Shown: positions 15,267 to 22,951 of the stretch, piece after piece
How the letters are laid out: each line of letters begins with the position of its first letter
Position numbering within the stretch: position 1 is the first letter of the stretch
Origin: Alphaproteobacteria bacterium
GTDB taxonomy: Bacteria; Pseudomonadota; Alphaproteobacteria; SHVP01
Reading direction: 5' to 3'
DNA: 25,676 bases
Assembly (NCBI GenBank): GCA_026421105.1
Contig: JAPKDI010000003.1
Coordinates: 1 to 25,676, forward strand
The notes under the pieces: model-generated
What the model was told of the DNA's origin: nothing
The model's database searches: none
Seen by the model: only the letters and a program-made list of their open reading frames with translations
Translations under genes and position numbers: made by a program

Positions 15267-17138
15267 TTAGTGTGCGACGGGTTGGCTAGGCAGGTCGCCC
15301 TCGGCTACACGCCAGCACCGCACGCTGCGGCCATCGTCTAGCTTGGCTAGCTCTTGCGGTAGATCGCGACATTTGTCGACCTGCGCCGGGCAGCGCCCGT
15401 AGAGATAGCAACCCTTTGGCAAATTTTCGGTAATCGGACTGGGAATCTCGCCCTCTAGCGTCTCTCGCACTTCCCGGTCGACGCGTCGGTTGTCGGTGTC
15501 GGGGAACAAATGAGACGCCAGGAGCGCCCGCGAATACGGGTGCTGCGGGTCGTTAAACACTTGGTCTTTTGTGCCGACCTCGACAATCTGCCCCAGGTAA
15601 AGCACGACCACACGATGGCAAATGTACTTAACCGTTGTGAGATCATGGGAGATAAAGAGGTAGGCAATCCCGAGTTTTGCCGAAAGACCCATCAAGAGCT
15701 GGATGATCTCGGCAGTAGTTTCTGGCGTCAGTGCCGATGTCGGCTCGTCCAACACAATAAATTCAGGATTGGACGCGATAGAACGCGCTATAGACGCACG
15801 CTGCTGTCGACCCGCGCTCATCTCACGGGGGAGCGCGTACCGCATTGACGGCTCCAGTCCCACGAGGGACAGCAACTCTGTGATGCGATCTTCTCTTTCT
15901 TCGGCCGATAACTTGGTGTGCAGTTTCAGTGGCTCGCTGAGCACCTGATGAACGGTCCAGCGCGGGTTGAGAGAATCCAACGGGTCCTGGAAAACGATCT
16001 GAAGGTCGCCACGAAACTTACGTAATTCGGCAGTATTAATATCTACAATGTTACGGCCTTTGAAGACGATTTCACCCTGTGTGGGCTCAACCAGGCGCAA
16101 CACGCACCGGCCAATGGTCGTCTTCCCAGAACCGGATTCGCCGACTAGCCCAAGGCATTCGCCGGGGCGCAGTTCGAAATCAACGTGCTCAGCCGCATGA
16201 ACCTTTGATTCCGACGCACGGATCGGAAATAGTTTGCTCATGTCTTTGACTTCGACGATCGGGCTCGCGTCGCGATTAATTTTTCCGAGCACGGACTCAC
16301 CAGCCGCCTGCGCCTCACGCTGCAACTTTAGAATGCGCTGGCTGTATTCGTGCTGGGGCGATTTAAAGAAGCTGTAGACGTCGGAGTCTTCGACGATCGT
16401 CCCCTCGTGCATAACGACAACGCGGTCGCAGTAATTAGCGACGATCCCAAGATCTTGGGTCACCAAGACAACGGCAGAATTTGATTGGCGGCAACTGTCC
16501 CACATTTGGTCGAGGAACTGCGCTTGAATAGTAACATCCAAACCCGACGTGGGCTCATCGGCGATGAGCAGCTTGGGCTGTGAACTCAGCGCAATCGCGA
16601 TCAGCACACGCTGCGCCATCCCGCTCGACAATTCGTGCGCGTAGGCTTTGACCCGTCGCTCAGGATCATTGATGCCCACCATCCGCAGCATGTCGACGGC
16701 ATGGCTCCACGCTTCGCGTTTGCCCACGTTATTGTGGGCGCGGTAGACGTTCGCGATTTGGTCGCCCACCCGCATCATTGGGTGTAGCGAGTAGCGCGGG
16801 TTTTGGACAATCATCCCGATGTCGCGACCGCGCATTTGGCGGGCGGTTTCTTCGTCCATCTTGAGGATGTCGTCACCCACAAAATCGATCTGGCCGGAAT
16901 CGATAACCCCGGGAGGCCGGACCAAGCCAAGAAAAGCCATCGCAGCGGTAGACTTGCCGCAGCCCGGCTCACCCATCAGGCCGACGAATTCGCCCGGCTT
17001 GACCGCCAAGTTGAAGTCGCGAACCGCGAACACGTCGGGGCCCTCCGCGATTGGAAAGCGGACCGCTAGATCGCGGACTTCCAGGACGTTACCGGTTGAA
17101 GAACCGGCGACCATTGATTCGTTCGTTTCAGCGACCAT
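15267..17138 (-). CDS. Fused double-ATPase ABC transporter subunit, Opp/Dpp type
   Basis: This 623-residue protein joins two nucleotide-binding domains, equivalent to DppD plus DppF in one chain. NBD1 has Walker A GEPGCGKS (56-63), signature LSSGM (170-174), Walker B LLIADEP and D-loop SGLD, but Q228 (VTQDLG) replaces the switch His. NBD2 has Walker A GESGSGKT (333-340), signature MSAGR (440-444), Walker B IVLDEP and switch His H498, but its D-loop reads SALT instead of SALD. The C-terminus has the oligopeptide-family Cys cluster (C577, C583, C590, C608), which can hold a [4Fe-4S] cluster in relatives. It energises the two permeases encoded just upstream, with gaps of 6 and 11 bases. Confidence 0.95.
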   Translation of the reverse strand: MVAETNESMVAGSSTGNVLEVRDLAVRFPIAEGPDVFAVRDFNLAVKPGEFVGLMGEPGCGKSTAAMAFLGLVRPPGVIDSGQIDFVGDDILKMDEETARQMRGRDIGMIVQNPRYSLHPMMRVGDQIANVYRAHNNVGKREAWSHAVDMLRMVGINDPERRVKAYAHELSSGMAQRVLIAIALSSQPKLLIADEPTSGLDVTIQAQFLDQMWDSCRQSNSAVVLVTQDLGIVANYCDRVVVMHEGTIVEDSDVYSFFKSPQHEYSQRILKLQREAQAAGESVLGKINRDASPIVEVKDMSKLFPIRASESKVHAAEHVDFELRPGECLGLVGESGSGKTTIGRCVLRLVEPTQGEIVFKGRNIVDINTAELRKFRGDLQIVFQDPLDSLNPRWTVHQVLSEPLKLHTKLSAEEREDRITELLSLVGLEPSMRYALPREMSAGRQQRASIARSIASNPEFIVLDEPTSALTPETTAEIIQLLMGLSAKLGIAYLFISHDLTTVKYICHRVVVLYLGQIVEVGTKDQVFNDPQHPYSRALLASHLFPDTDNRRVDREVRETLEGEIPSPITENLPKGCYLYGRCPAQVDKCRDLPQELAKLDDGRSVRCWRVAEGDLPSQPVAH

Positions 17139-17144
17139 GGAATC

Positions 17145-18071
17145 CTACCGGTAATCTTCTTCAAGGCCGTGCCCAACAGCGGCAAAGCCAAAGATGGTTA
17201 GCGAGATGGCGACGCCGGGGAAGATCGACTGCCACCACTCACCAAGGATGATCTGTGGTGCACCCAACGCGATCATAAGACCCCATTCCGCTGTGGGTGG
17301 GCGAACACCCGCGCCCACAAAGCTAAGTCCCGAGGTCAATAGAATGGCAAAGCCAACCGTTGTAGACAGCTGAATAAGTGACGGCACAAGCGAGTTCGGT
17401 AAGACGTGCTTGAGCGCTACTTTTATTTCGGAGTTCCCCACGGCACGTGCCGCCTCGACATAGCCGCGTGGCATTTGACCCATCACCTCGGCACGGGTGA
17501 GGCGAATAAAGATCGGCGTGTACACAATGGTCAGCGCAATGACGATGTTCCCAGTGCTCCGTCCGGAGAGCGCCACCAAGATCATGGCTGTAATGAACAC
17601 CGGAAAGGCCTGAAGCAGGTCAGAGGTCCGCATCAGAACTTCGGTCAGAATGTTACGAAAAAATCCAGCCAGCAGACCCAGGACCGTTCCGATGCCCATC
17701 GAAGCCAGAGCCGCGATCAGCGCAATCTGCAAATCAGTCCTCGGCGCAGAAATTGTGCGTGAGAAAATATCAAGGCCCGAGTTGTCGGTGCCAAACCAAT
17801 GGGGCGGATCAGCGCCCAAAAATACCGTGTCGATGAACAGGCCAGGCCAGTCCAATATGTGCGGCGGACTTACCGAAACATTCCCCGTTGCAAAATTCGG
17901 ATTGTACGGTGAGATCAATGGGCCAAAGAATGCCAAGAAGATTGCTAGCCCGACGATGATAACGCCAAAGGCAAATAGCTTCTCTTCCTTGAACTTCTTG
18001 ACCAAGTCGATTTTCCGCTTGGTCGGCGCCGCCTCGGCGGCATTCTCCGGCAAATTAGTTGTATCGCTCAT
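17145..18071 (-). CDS. ABC transporter permease, DppC/OppC type
   Basis: This 308-residue inner-membrane protein has a cytosolic N-terminus (about residues 1-30, Lys/Glu-rich) and a first TM helix at FAFGVIIVGLAIFLAFFGPL. The periplasmic insert has LFIDTVFLGADPPHWFGTDNSG and the DIFSRTISAPRTDL segment typical of DppC, then about five more TM helices. The ATPase-coupling loop is EAARAVGNSEIKVALKHVLPNS, which fits the EAA motif. It forms the translocation channel with the DppB-like protein encoded 11 bases upstream. Opp/Dpp systems take up peptides, but also many other solutes such as nickel, sugars and opines, so peptide transport should not be assumed. Confidence 0.94.
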   Translation of the reverse strand: MSDTTNLPENAAEAAPTKRKIDLVKKFKEEKLFAFGVIIVGLAIFLAFFGPLISPYNPNFATGNVSVSPPHILDWPGLFIDTVFLGADPPHWFGTDNSGLDIFSRTISAPRTDLQIALIAALASMGIGTVLGLLAGFFRNILTEVLMRTSDLLQAFPVFITAMILVALSGRSTGNIVIALTIVYTPIFIRLTRAEVMGQMPRGYVEAARAVGNSEIKVALKHVLPNSLVPSLIQLSTTVGFAILLTSGLSFVGAGVRPPTAEWGLMIALGAPQIILGEWWQSIFPGVAISLTIFGFAAVGHGLEEDYR

Positions 18072-18082
18072 CTGATGCTGCC

Positions 18083-19129
18083 TTAGAACGCAATCCGCGG
18101 ATCAAGGAAGGCATGCAGGATGTCGATCGCAAGGTAAATCACTAGAGATACCATCGCGATGACGAGCACTGTTCCTTGAATAGCGGGAAAATCAAGATTG
18201 AGGATCGAGCGGATCGAGTATTCGCCGATACCGCCCAGCGAGTAGATCAATTCAACCGGCACTGCACCACCTAGCAAGAAGCCATAGATGATTGCCGTGA
18301 GTGTCATAGCCGGCGCTAGTGCTGCACGAAGCGCGTAGCGTGCCACCTTCTGGCGCGAGAGGCCGGCGCTGCGTGCATAGAGAATGTAGTCCGAGCGCAG
18401 CACACGCAGCATGTTTTGGCGCACCATTTTCACAATTGGCCCTGACACAACGAAAACCAATGTGAAGACCGGGAGCATCAAATGATGGGCCGCATCGACA
18501 AACACGTCCCACCGCCAGTGTAATATCGAGTCGATTAGAATAAAGCCTGTGATCGAATCAGGCGCGGTTAGGAATGGATCTAGACGGCCCAGCGGCGCTG
18601 GTGCAGCGGGCCATCCTGCTTGCTGGAACACGAAGAAGAAGACAAAAACGAACATCAGGCCCCACCAGAACTCTGGCTGAGAGCCTGCGAACAATCCCCA
18701 CACGAAGGTGAAACGATCGGCGAAGCCCCCGGGCCGGGTTCCACTCGACATGCCAAGCGGCATCGCCAAAAGGAAGGCAAGGATCAGGGCGTAGGTGATG
18801 AGTTCAAGTGTGATCGGCAGGAAGCGCGTGACCTCCTCCAGGATCGGGGAGCCAGTGACCCAGGAATCACCGAGTGTGCCCTGCAAAATGCCAGGGTCGC
18901 CCGACGTGGAAAAAATTCCGAGGTAATTCGCGAGTTGCTGGATCTTCACTTCATGGAGGCCAAGCGACTCGGTGGCCTGTTTCACGGCTTCTTCTGTAGC
19001 GTTCAGCCCGACGATACGCGCCACCGGATCGGCGTCCAGCCCGCGAACAAGAAAAAAGACCACTAGCGAAATACCAATCAATTGCAAAAGAGCAACCAAC
19101 GACCGTTTCGCGATGAAACGCCAGACCAT
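18083..19129 (-). CDS. ABC transporter permease, DppB/OppB type
   Basis: This 348-residue permease begins MVWRFIAKRSLVALLQLIGI, the usual DppB N-terminus. It has a large periplasmic loop (ATEEAVKQATESLGLHE region), six hydrophobic segments, and the EAA coupling loop YILYARSAGLSRQKVARYALR. The frame is open 55 codons further upstream, but the ATG at 19129 has GGGAGG four bases ahead of it and matches the family start. It is the first gene of an 11-gene leftward string. No solute-binding protein gene lies on either side, so the partner must be encoded elsewhere or the window misses it. It diverges from the AllA-like gene. Confidence 0.94.
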   Translation of the reverse strand: MVWRFIAKRSLVALLQLIGISLVVFFLVRGLDADPVARIVGLNATEEAVKQATESLGLHEVKIQQLANYLGIFSTSGDPGILQGTLGDSWVTGSPILEEVTRFLPITLELITYALILAFLLAMPLGMSSGTRPGGFADRFTFVWGLFAGSQPEFWWGLMFVFVFFFVFQQAGWPAAPAPLGRLDPFLTAPDSITGFILIDSILHWRWDVFVDAAHHLMLPVFTLVFVVSGPIVKMVRQNMLRVLRSDYILYARSAGLSRQKVARYALRAALAPAMTLTAIIYGFLLGGAVPVELIYSLGGIGEYSIRSILNLDFPAIQGTVLVIAMVSLVIYLAIDILHAFLDPRIAF

Positions 19130-19310
19130 CTCGCCTCCCAATTTCCCCAGCTGTCCCGCGAGGGCCAGCATATACTTTCGACGCGAACGCATTACTCTTG
19201 CGCTCTTCATCAGCGGGCGGACTCTCCCACAACATTCCCTTAAGTCAAGGAGAATGACCGGACAATGCGCTAAAGTAACGGTGCAAATACACAATCAAAA
19301 GGAGGCGCAT
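19130..19310. promoter_or_regulatory. Divergent intergenic region between permease and AllA-like genes
   Basis: This 181-base gap must contain the promoter of the long leftward string and that of the rightward AllA-like gene. I see a leftward TTGACT (in CCTTGACTTAAGG, near 19240) that could be a -35, but no good -10 at 16-18 bases. There is no clear palindrome longer than four bases per arm. The strong ribosome binding sites at both ends (GGGAGG and AAGGAGG) are the only firm elements. Confidence 0.35.
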
Positions 19311-19901
19311 ATGCCGGTGACGATCAGAAACGTCGAAAGTGAGCCGTTGGATCGCAAGACATTTGCACCCTTTGGTGACGTCTTGGCGCCCGACGACACC
19401 AGGCTCGACAATCGAGATCTTTTATCAATGGGCTACGCGAAGATGTCCGATGCCGTCGAGAGTACGCGGCTCGATGACTTCGACGTGCTGGACTACTGGG
19501 GTGGGATCGCGACGATTTCGCGCGAGGCGATGCGGCTTGGCTATTTGCGACCAAAGAAACGCGCCTTGGCATTTTCCTGGTTCGAACGGCATCTCAAGGG
19601 GACCCAGACCTTTGTTCCGTTGAACGGAGCGCGAAGCCTTATTGCGGTCGCCCCGCCCTACGAGGCGGACAACCCTGCCGCCGTGCCAAAGCTAGACGAG
19701 GTGCGCGCCTTCGTCCTCGACGGAACGATGGGGATAAACCTCCACCCCGGAACTTGGCATTGGACGCCGTTCCCACTGGACGACCGAAGCGACTTCATCA
19801 TCTTGGTTCGAGAAAGCGTCGCCGACGATGACCTCAACTTCATCGATCTGGAAAAGCGCCTAAACGCCCGCATTCAGATATCGATGCCCAATCAGTCGTA
19901 G
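19311..19901 (+). CDS. Ureidoglycolate lyase (AllA)-family protein
   Basis: This 196-residue cupin-like protein belongs to the AllA family. It has EPLDRKTFAPFGDVL near the N-terminus, a central FSWFERHLKGTQTFVPLNG containing the His and Gln typical of the family, and NLHPGTWHWTPFPL in the second half. AllA releases urea and glyoxylate from ureidoglycolate, the last step of allantoin breakdown. AllA-like proteins in other contexts have unknown substrates. The frame is open far upstream, but ATG 19311 has AAGGAGG at 19299-19305 with ideal spacing. It is the only rightward gene between two leftward operons, and its end overlaps the ferredoxin gene by 10 bases. Its pairing with a PuuE-like hydrolase nearby suggests C-N bond cleavage of a ureide-like compound (inference). 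Confidence 0.88.
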   Translation: MPVTIRNVESEPLDRKTFAPFGDVLAPDDTRLDNRDLLSMGYAKMSDAVESTRLDDFDVLDYWGGIATISREAMRLGYLRPKKRALAFSWFERHLKGTQTFVPLNGARSLIAVAPPYEADNPAAVPKLDEVRAFVLDGTMGINLHPGTWHWTPFPLDDRSDFIILVRESVADDDLNFIDLEKRLNARIQISMPNQS

Positions 19902-20218
19902 TTTAGCGCGGTCGCGATATCAACGAAGAGCGCACCGTCTTCTTCCTTAGTGGGATAGAGCAAAAGATCAACCTCGGCGTCGCCTGACGACTCGCCAGTG
20001 CGCATATCCCATTGCCAAAGATGAAATGAGCAGGTGACCGTTGCCCCATCGCACATGCCGGTCGAAAGTGGCTCATCCATATGCGGACAGCGCAACGGAT
20101 AGACGTAGATGTCGCTCCCAGAGCGCGCGGCGACGATCTTGGTTCCGCCGATCTCAAATTCTTTCAGTTCATTTTCGACGAGATCGCCGACTGTACAGAC
20201 CCGTTTCCAATCACTCAT
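19892..20218 (-). CDS. Rieske-type ferredoxin
   Basis: This is a 108-residue soluble Rieske protein. The cluster ligands are C44 and H46 in CPHMDEP, and C63 and H66 in CSFHLWQWD, with normal spacing. It has no membrane anchor or attached domain, as expected for electron-transfer ferredoxins of multi-component oxygenases. It should carry electrons from the reductase encoded 15 bases upstream to the Rieske alpha subunits. The ATG has AAGGAG about eleven bases upstream, a rather long spacing. It is the last gene of the oxygenase operon. Confidence 0.93.
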   Translation of the reverse strand: MSDWKRVCTVGDLVENELKEFEIGGTKIVAARSGSDIYVYPLRCPHMDEPLSTGMCDGATVTCSFHLWQWDMRTGESSGDAEVDLLLYPTKEEDGALFVDIATALNYD

Positions 20219-20233
20219 CGTCTCGTCGACTCC

Positions 20234-21274
20234 TTAATTGAATTTGTCATAGCGAATGCGCGCCGGCGGCACCTTACCCTGCAGGACCAATAGCCGCATC
20301 GCAGCATCAACCATTGGGGGCGGACCAGCGATGTAGGCGAGGACGCCGTCAAACCGACCTACCATGGCTTGGCCCATGGCCTCATGAACAAAGCCATCGG
20401 CTATGGTGACACCCGGCAAAGACGCAAGTGCGATCTCGTCAGGTCTTTTCTCTGAGAACACCATGTTGAGCGAGACACGTTCGGGATGCGCTGCGGCAAC
20501 TGCGAGAAGCCGATCTGTTTCGTAAAGATCTTCAAACGCACGCACACCAAAAAAGACATCAGCGCGATGCCGCTCGAAATGTCCGGCGGTCGCAGCTCGA
20601 TCTAGGATCGACAGAATCGGCGCTAGTCCGGAACCACCCGCGACGCAGACGAGATCCGCGTCATCACGTTCCGGTTGAAACGATGCCTTCCCCAGCGGCC
20701 CGAAAAGCCGAACCGGCGCGCCGCTTCGGTCGGCACCGGACAGCCATTTCGACACCAGGCCACCTGGCATCATCTTGACCGTAAACGCGAGTGTCTCGGC
20801 AATGGGGTCGTATGCCGCCATCGACCAACCGCGATATCCCGGGACGTCCGGTACATCAACTAACATGAACTGACCGGCGTCATAGGGCATTGGGGCGTCA
20901 GAGTGGATCACCACTCGAAGGACGTTGTGATTGAGCGGCATCACCGTTGCAATGACCCCACCGACCGACCGCGGCACAATGTGGCTCGGTTCAGGCATCT
21001 TGCCCCGGATCGTGACTTGGCAATCCTCGTGTGGACGCGCCTGGCACATGAGAATTTCGTTCTTCTCCAAGGAGAGGAGACGGCGCGCAGGCGCGTCCGG
21101 CCAACCGTGATCGACCGTCCCCTTCTCAAGTGTTGCCTTACAACTTGCACAAGTTCCAGTGCCGCATTCGTAAGGCAGCCCGAAGCCCGCGGCCAAGCCT
21201 CCGAATAGGATTTCCTGATCGCCGTGACAGTCAAAGCTCGCTACTCCGTCACGACCGGTAATGTCAATGCGCAT
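20234..21274 (-). CDS. Oxygenase reductase with plant-type [2Fe-2S] domain and FAD/NAD domains
   Basis: This 346-residue protein has three domains. An N-terminal plant-type ferredoxin domain has Cys ligands C37, C42, C45 and C77 in YECGTGTCASCKATLE and ILMCQAR. An FAD-binding barrel has RGWSMAAY in place of the usual RxYS. An NAD-binding domain has VAGGSGLAPILSIL and AYIAGPPPMVDAAMR. It oxidises NAD(P)H and reduces the Rieske ferredoxin, as in naphthalene dioxygenase-type (class III) systems. A longer frame starts at 21358 inside the beta-subunit gene, but MRIDITGRDG matches the family start. The ATG is 11 bases after that stop, with no clear Shine-Dalgarno, so translational coupling is likely. 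Confidence 0.93.
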   Translation of the reverse strand: MRIDITGRDGVASFDCHGDQEILFGGLAAGFGLPYECGTGTCASCKATLEKGTVDHGWPDAPARRLLSLEKNEILMCQARPHEDCQVTIRGKMPEPSHIVPRSVGGVIATVMPLNHNVLRVVIHSDAPMPYDAGQFMLVDVPDVPGYRGWSMAAYDPIAETLAFTVKMMPGGLVSKWLSGADRSGAPVRLFGPLGKASFQPERDDADLVCVAGGSGLAPILSILDRAATAGHFERHRADVFFGVRAFEDLYETDRLLAVAAAHPERVSLNMVFSEKRPDEIALASLPGVTIADGFVHEAMGQAMVGRFDGVLAYIAGPPPMVDAAMRLLVLQGKVPPARIRYDKFN

Positions 21275-21285
21275 TGGACTGCCGA

Positions 21286-21744
21286 CTAGATAGGAATGTG
21301 AGAACCGATACCCAGATCGCGTGTCTCGAGGTGAGCCTTCCGCTTTTTGAGCAGGCATTGATCGCCAGCGCAGTCGACCACATCATAATACGTTCCAGCA
21401 ACAAACAATTGCGACCGACCGTCGGGATCAGTGTGCGTGACAATGAAAGAACTAGTGACGGCGGCGGTGCCCGCACCTTCGTCGCGGTCGATAAAGTAAA
21501 CTGAGACATGCCGCTTTAGTGTGCCCAATCGTTTGAGATGCTGCGGCACCATCTCTAAGAGCGCGCGCATGCCCTCATAGTCCTGATCCAGCCAGATCAT
21601 CTCTTTGCGAATCTCGGGACTGTAGGCCGTGACGCTGTAGTCAAGGTCGGGGGCGCATTGCGCCATGAACGTGTCGAAGTCCTCTTCATCGAGGGCCGTG
21701 CACGCGCGGTAGACAACTTCTCGGATGGCCTGATCGGACGACAT
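21286..21744 (-). CDS. Ring-hydroxylating dioxygenase beta (small) subunit, NTF2-like
   Basis: This 152-residue protein has the cone-shaped NTF2-like fold of Rieske dioxygenase beta subunits. The N-terminal helices SSDQAIREVVYRACTALDEE and FDTFMAQCAPD are followed by the sheet strands RHVSVYFID, AAVTSSFIVTHTD, RSQLFVAGTYYDVV and LLKKRKAHLETRDL. Beta subunits scaffold the alpha3beta3 hexamer and bind no metal. It lies 10 bases after the second alpha gene and is the only beta gene for two alpha paralogues. It is somewhat shorter than typical naphthalene-type beta subunits. A SnoaL-like enzyme is a less likely alternative. Confidence 0.88.
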   Translation of the reverse strand: MSSDQAIREVVYRACTALDEEDFDTFMAQCAPDLDYSVTAYSPEIRKEMIWLDQDYEGMRALLEMVPQHLKRLGTLKRHVSVYFIDRDEGAGTAAVTSSFIVTHTDPDGRSQLFVAGTYYDVVDCAGDQCLLKKRKAHLETRDLGIGSHIPI

Positions 21745-21754
21745 TTCCTGCCTC

Positions 21755-22951
21755 TTATTCGTTCGCGGGATTGTGGTGCGGCCGCCCGGTCATGTCGGTC
21801 CAAGCCTGGTAATAGGCGCGCAACATGAGGTCATCCTGCCCCTGACCGCCCTCGTCACGGGCAATGATCTGGTATTGCGCCGCGCCGCGCCCAAACGCTT
21901 TTTCGCAAGCCTCGGCAGCAAAAGCGTCCTCGGGTACGTTGCGCCCGAACGGCCCCCAATAGTCGTTGTGATGACGGATGCGCATCAGTCGGTCGGCCTC
22001 TGACTCGCCTTTGATGCCGAGCCCACGCGATTCAACAATGGTGCGATGAGGATCAATCGGCGTGACCGTGTCAATGCGCATCACGGTGCCACGCGTGATG
22101 ATCGTCGTATCGGGAAAGAGCGGCGTAAAGCGAGCGTCCTCTACCGTAAGCCCGGGAAACGCCTTGGATTCATCGCGCGCGCCATACGCTTTGTAGTTGC
22201 GGTAGTCAGCCTTGAGGCCGCCGATCGCCAAGTGACCGTTGGGGTATGTCCGCATATCGCGCTCGGCCATCGGTGCCGCAGTCATCTGAGTGGTGCGCAG
22301 CACGACGTGCATAAACTCGTGATAGAGGTCGACGATCGTTTCCTGCCACGCCTTCCAGTTCGCGTTGACGGTACTGCGATGGAAATGGAAAACCTCGTAC
22401 TCCACGGTGTCGTCACCAAAAACCTCATCGAAGATCTCCAATGATCGACCCAGGAAATCGTCTAGAGACGGCGCGCCATCATCAAGCGTGACAAATACCA
22501 GGCCGGATCTCGTTTCGGCACGAACTTCCCGCAGGCCAAGGGCAGTCTTGTCGAGCCCCGTCGGGGCGTAACCCTCCTCGCGCGGGATATCAACGCATCG
22601 ACCCTCCGTGTCATAGCTCCACAGATGGTAAAAACAGGTGAGACGTGATGCGGTGCCGGCGGGGTCACCAAGAAGCCGCGCGCCACGATGCGAACACACG
22701 TTGAAGAAACAGCGAACGGAGCCGTCTTCGCCGCGGATGACTAAGAGCGGCTGTTTCGCATGCTGAAACGTGCGGTAATCGCCAACGTTTGGGATCTCAC
22801 TCTCATGGCAAGAAAAGTGCCAAACTTTGCCCAACACCTGATCAAGTTCGGTTTGAAAGACGCCCTCGTCGCGATAGACCGCGCCGCTGACATAATCGCT
22901 CGATTTGAGGTCTGGCGGCTGAGCGCGATCCGCGAACCGGCGAGCGGCCAT
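21755..22951 (-). CDS. Rieske oxygenase alpha subunit, paralogue 2
   Basis: This is a 398-residue alpha subunit. The Rieske cluster ligands are C86, H88, C106 and H109 (CSHRGARLL and CFYHLWSYD). The mononuclear iron site is D208-x2-H211-x3-H215 in VDLYHEFMH, with D342 in NVPEDAF as the likely third ligand and D208 as the bridging Asp between the iron centres. The H-x3-H spacing is one residue shorter than in naphthalene dioxygenase. The C-terminal stretch GQGQDDLMLRAYYQAW is shared with its paralogue. Its ATG overlaps the TAA of the upstream alpha gene by one base (TAATG), so the two are co-translated. The reaction is oxygen-dependent hydroxylation or dihydroxylation of an unknown substrate. 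Confidence 0.93.
   Translation of the reverse strand: MAARRFADRAQPPDLKSSDYVSGAVYRDEGVFQTELDQVLGKVWHFSCHESEIPNVGDYRTFQHAKQPLLVIRGEDGSVRCFFNVCSHRGARLLGDPAGTASRLTCFYHLWSYDTEGRCVDIPREEGYAPTGLDKTALGLREVRAETRSGLVFVTLDDGAPSLDDFLGRSLEIFDEVFGDDTVEYEVFHFHRSTVNANWKAWQETIVDLYHEFMHVVLRTTQMTAAPMAERDMRTYPNGHLAIGGLKADYRNYKAYGARDESKAFPGLTVEDARFTPLFPDTTIITRGTVMRIDTVTPIDPHRTIVESRGLGIKGESEADRLMRIRHHNDYWGPFGRNVPEDAFAAEACEKAFGRGAAQYQIIARDEGGQGQDDLMLRAYYQAWTDMTGRPHHNPANE

Noticed and set aside
18972..19310. N-terminal extension of the AllA-like frame by 113 codons
   Set aside because: It overlaps the divergent permease gene, whereas the ATG at 19311 has an ideal AAGGAGG and matches the family start.
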